Positions 5,149 to 6,856 of a stretch of 6,856 nucleotides of DNA are shown here, one piece after another. Made by a program: the position numbers and the translations under genes. Within the stretch, counting starts at the first letter, position 1, and each line of letters begins with the position of its first letter. The notes beneath the pieces are model-generated. The model saw nothing but the letters and a program-made list of their open reading frames with translations. It was not told the origin of the DNA and did no database searches. The stretch is from JALYJZ01 sp964476895 (GTDB lineage Bacteria; Patescibacteriota; SICC01), in assembly GCA_964476895.1 (NCBI GenBank), contig CAYZCS010000038.1, forward strand, positions 1 through 6,856. The letters are read 5' to 3'.

Positions 5149-5625
5149 ATGTCTCTCGACAGCTTGGACTACTACACCGAACAGGAAATGGAATCGTTCG
5201 ACCGCATGGTGGCCCACGATCGTCTCGACCGGCCTCCCGCCAAAGCCATCGATTCGCAACGCGTGACCATCGAGGCCTTGCCGGAGCAATCCCCCGTCGG
5301 TGCGTTCTATCGTGACCGTGTCCGGCCCGCCGAAGCGGAAACCGATCCGCTCGAAGCGCTCCATGCCCGGCTCTTTTTCGAGTTCGAAGGCAGGCTCGAG
5401 GATTGCCTGAACGATCGGCGGTCGGTCCCGGAGGCGATCGACCAGGCCGAGAAGCGTCTGCTCGACGAGGTCAGTCAGTTATTCCCCGCGCACGGCGAGA
5501 CGGGACCATACGCTGGGTTCGTGCGGGATGCCGCCGATGCGTTCCGGAGATACCATACGGCACTGGTTATCTCTGGCGACCATGTCCCCGGGCGCGTGCT
5601 GCCGCACTTTGACGGAACGACGTAG
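5149..5625 (+). CDS. Hypothetical protein, paralogue 2 of the tandem family
   Basis: A 158-residue acidic protein clearly related to the genes on either side. It has the N-terminal helix (YTEQEMESFDRMVAHD), motif 1 LPEQSPVGAFYRDRV (44-58), the middle segment DPLEALHARLFFEFE (66-80) and motif 3 GFVRDAADAFRRY (123-135). It has a C-terminal tail of about 20 residues beyond motif 3 (ISGDHVPGRV and following). The ATG at 5149 is chosen because of the AGGA five bases upstream and because family similarity begins right after it. A GTG at 5053 would add a proline/arginine-rich stretch absent from the paralogues. It is separated from paralogue 1 by 102 bp with its own putative promoter and inverted repeat. 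It ends four bases before paralogue 3, so those two are probably coupled. Function unknown. Confidence 0.8.
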   Translation: MSLDSLDYYTEQEMESFDRMVAHDRLDRPPAKAIDSQRVTIEALPEQSPVGAFYRDRVRPAEAETDPLEALHARLFFEFEGRLEDCLNDRRSVPEAIDQAEKRLLDEVSQLFPAHGETGPYAGFVRDAADAFRRYHTALVISGDHVPGRVLPHFDGTT

Positions 5626-5629
5626 AGCC

Positions 5630-6097
5630 ATGGGACAGACATTCGAACCCAGGCGCGACTCCGAAGAATGCTTCAGTGAGGAAGAGGTCCACGAGCTGTT
5701 CGACGCGGTGGTCGCCGAGGATTTCCTCAAACACGACCGCATCGGCGTAAGCGAGCGGATCAGGAACCGTTACTTCCGCACCCTCCCCGAAGGCTCTCCG
5801 CTCGCAAGGTTCTATCGGGAAGAAGTGCTCGCGGACGGCATCGAGCAATATCCCGTGCTGGACGAATTCCGGCGGGAAGTCTTCTTCCGGTTCTGCTGCA
5901 CGCTGGACGAGCGGCGCACGACGATCAATAGCGTCGAGGAAGCGATATCCGAAGCACGAGCGATCACGGAGCACTGGCTGAGAGAAGTGTTCCTGCGGGA
6001 ACCCGACGAAATTCCGGAATCCGGATTCATCGAAGAAGCCGCCGACGCGTTCCGAGAGCAGCATGCATTCGTGCGTTCGATGCGCACCGGGCAATAG
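5630..6097 (+). CDS. Hypothetical protein, paralogue 3 of the tandem family
   Basis: A 155-residue acidic protein with the same layout as paralogues 1 and 2: N-terminal helix (FSEEEVHELFDAVVAEDFL), motif 1 LPEGSPLARFYREEV (52-66), a middle segment LDEFRREVFFRFC (77-89) and motif 3 GFIEEAADAFREQ (132-144). The ATG at 5630 lies four bases after the stop of paralogue 2 with no SD site, so translation by coupling or re-initiation is likely. Longer readings upstream overlap paralogue 2 and lack similarity. It ends 18 bp from the end of rpsG on the other strand, with no clear terminator between, so read-through antisense RNA in both directions is possible. Function unknown; no catalytic or membrane features are seen. 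Confidence 0.8.
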   Translation: MGQTFEPRRDSEECFSEEEVHELFDAVVAEDFLKHDRIGVSERIRNRYFRTLPEGSPLARFYREEVLADGIEQYPVLDEFRREVFFRFCCTLDERRTTINSVEEAISEARAITEHWLREVFLREPDEIPESGFIEEAADAFREQHAFVRSMRTGQ

Positions 6098-6115
6098 TAC
6101 TGGTTTTCCAGGCGG

Positions 6116-6586
6116 TTAGTACCGCGCGTAGTGCGCGAACGCGCGGTTGGCTTCGGCCATCTTGTGCACGTCTTCCTTCTTCTTGAAGGCCGTGCCCTCT
6201 TTCTTGGTCGCGGCGATGAACTCGTCCGCCAGGCGCTTGCTCATCGGGGCGCCCTGCTTGGCCCGGGCGGCATCCACCAACCAGCGGACCGCCAGCTGCG
6301 TCCGGCGCCGGGGCCGCACTTCGGTCGGGATCTGATACGTGGCACCGCCGACGCGGCGGGCACGGACCTCGACCGGCGGGGAAATCGACTTGATCGCCTC
6401 CTCGAATACCTCCAGCGGTTCCTGCTTGGTCCGCTCCTTGATGATGTCGAATGCCTCGTAGACGATCTGTTCGGCGGTCGAGCGCTTGCCTTCGAGCATC
6501 AGCTTCCCGACGAACCGGGATACGAGCTTGCTGCCGTACTTGGGGTCCGGCTTGGGTTCGCGGATCGAAGCGCTGTTCTTGCGCAT
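6116..6586 (-). CDS. rpsG: 30S ribosomal protein S7 (uS7)
   Basis: uS7 binds the 3' major domain of 16S rRNA, nucleates assembly of the 30S head and contacts the E-site tRNA. The protein is 156 residues, a normal length. Family signatures are KLVSRFVGKLMLEGKR near the start, then IVYEAFDIIKERT, PPVEVRARRVGGATYQIPTEVRPRRR (central rRNA-binding and beta-hairpin region), LAVRWLVDAAR, and the C-terminal KKKEDVHKMAEANRAFAHYARY. The start ATG (6586) overlaps the rpsL stop by one base (TAATG), giving tight translational coupling with rpsL. The usual downstream partner fusA is absent here: an unrelated gene array converges on it, 18 bp beyond the stop. In enterobacteria uS7 represses this operon's translation; nothing in this sequence shows whether that occurs here. 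Confidence 0.98.
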   Translation of the reverse strand: MRKNSASIREPKPDPKYGSKLVSRFVGKLMLEGKRSTAEQIVYEAFDIIKERTKQEPLEVFEEAIKSISPPVEVRARRVGGATYQIPTEVRPRRRTQLAVRWLVDAARAKQGAPMSKRLADEFIAATKKEGTAFKKKEDVHKMAEANRAFAHYARY

Positions 6587-6856
6587 TACTCCCCGCCTCC
6601 CTTGGCCTGCGGTCGTTTCGCGCCGTACTTGCTCCGGCCCTGGGTCCGGTCCTTCACGCCCTCGGTATCGAGCGTACCGCGCACCACGGTGTAGCGGACG
6701 CCGGCCAGGTCCTTGATCCGGCCGCCTCGGATCATCAGCACCGAGTGCTCCTGGAGGTTGTGACCCTCGCCGGGGATGTACGCGGTCACCTCCATGTTGT
6801 TGTTCAACCTCACGCGCGCGACCTTACGAAGCGACGAGATCGGCTTACGGGGCGTC
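6586..6856 (-). CDS. rpsL: 30S ribosomal protein S12 (uS12), C-terminal part
   Basis: The last 89 codons and the TAA stop of rpsL; the 5' part lies beyond the right edge. uS12 forms part of the decoding centre on the 30S shoulder. The segment shows RKVARVRLNNN, AYIPGEGHNLQEHS, IRGGRIKDLAGVRY and QGRSKYGAKRP, all in family order. The Lys-Asp of the KDL loop, including the Asp methylthiolated in Escherichia coli, is kept. Two normally near-invariant sites differ: the KPNSAL loop reads KPISSL, and KDLPGVRYH reads KDLAGVRYT. The stop overlaps the rpsG start by one base. Identity is secure; the effect of the substitutions is unknown. Confidence 0.97.
   Translation of the reverse strand, partial: TPRKPISSLRKVARVRLNNNMEVTAYIPGEGHNLQEHSVLMIRGGRIKDLAGVRYTVVRGTLDTEGVKDRTQGRSKYGAKRPQAKGGGE

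Noticed and set aside
5567..6094. Minus-strand open frame of about 175 codons opposite paralogue 3
   Set aside because: The plus-strand frame here shows clear similarity to the two preceding genes, so the opposite frame is a shadow.
6098..6115. Possible bidirectional terminator between paralogue 3 and rpsG (CTGG-TTTT-CCAG)
   Set aside because: The stem has only four base pairs and no T-run follows on either strand.

Overview
The window is a bacterial str-operon locus that has been split open. On the minus strand, reading right to left, it begins with the 3' part of rpsL (ribosomal protein uS12), then complete rpsG (uS7). At the far left is the 5' end of fusA (elongation factor G). In most bacteria these genes are adjacent; here about 5.9 kb of accessory genes separate rpsG from fusA. 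The organism cannot be named from the window alone. The EF-G and uS7 sequences, many small unrecognised proteins and near-absence of Shine-Dalgarno (SD) sites suggest an uncultivated lineage, possibly a high-GC member of Patescibacteria/CPR (tentative inference). TAA, TAG and TGA all end genes here, consistent with genetic code 11.

Layout, left to right: fusA start (minus, 1-177); a HEPN-type RNase-like gene (minus, 217-732) overlapping the end of a DUF5343-like gene (minus, 713-1360); an unrecognised gene with a doubtful start (minus, 1448-2113, open to 2191); a histidine phosphatase (minus, 2213-3055); a Nudix-family protein with a degenerate catalytic box (minus, 3095-3493); an unrecognised protein with a CxxC/CxHH cluster (minus, 3512-4081); a small protein with a glycine/RGG-rich tail (minus, 4112-4540); a divergent promoter region (4541-4575); three consecutive plus-strand paralogues of an unrecognised ~155-residue acidic family (4576-5046, 5149-5625, 5630-6097); then rpsG and rpsL converging on them. 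No tRNA, rRNA, CRISPR array, insertion sequence or convincing intrinsic terminator was seen.

Two patterns stand out. First, most genes between fusA and rpsG have a TANNNT -10-like hexamer ending 6-9 bases before the start codon and no SD site, implying leaderless or nearly leaderless mRNAs and separate promoters even for closely packed genes. Second, the DUF5343-like/HEPN pair breaks this rule: both genes have strong SD sites, overlap by 20 bp, look lower in GC, and sit behind a longer promoter region. That fits a horizontally acquired toxin-antitoxin or abortive-infection-type module. This pair and the three-gene paralogous array are the best candidates for a poorly described system.
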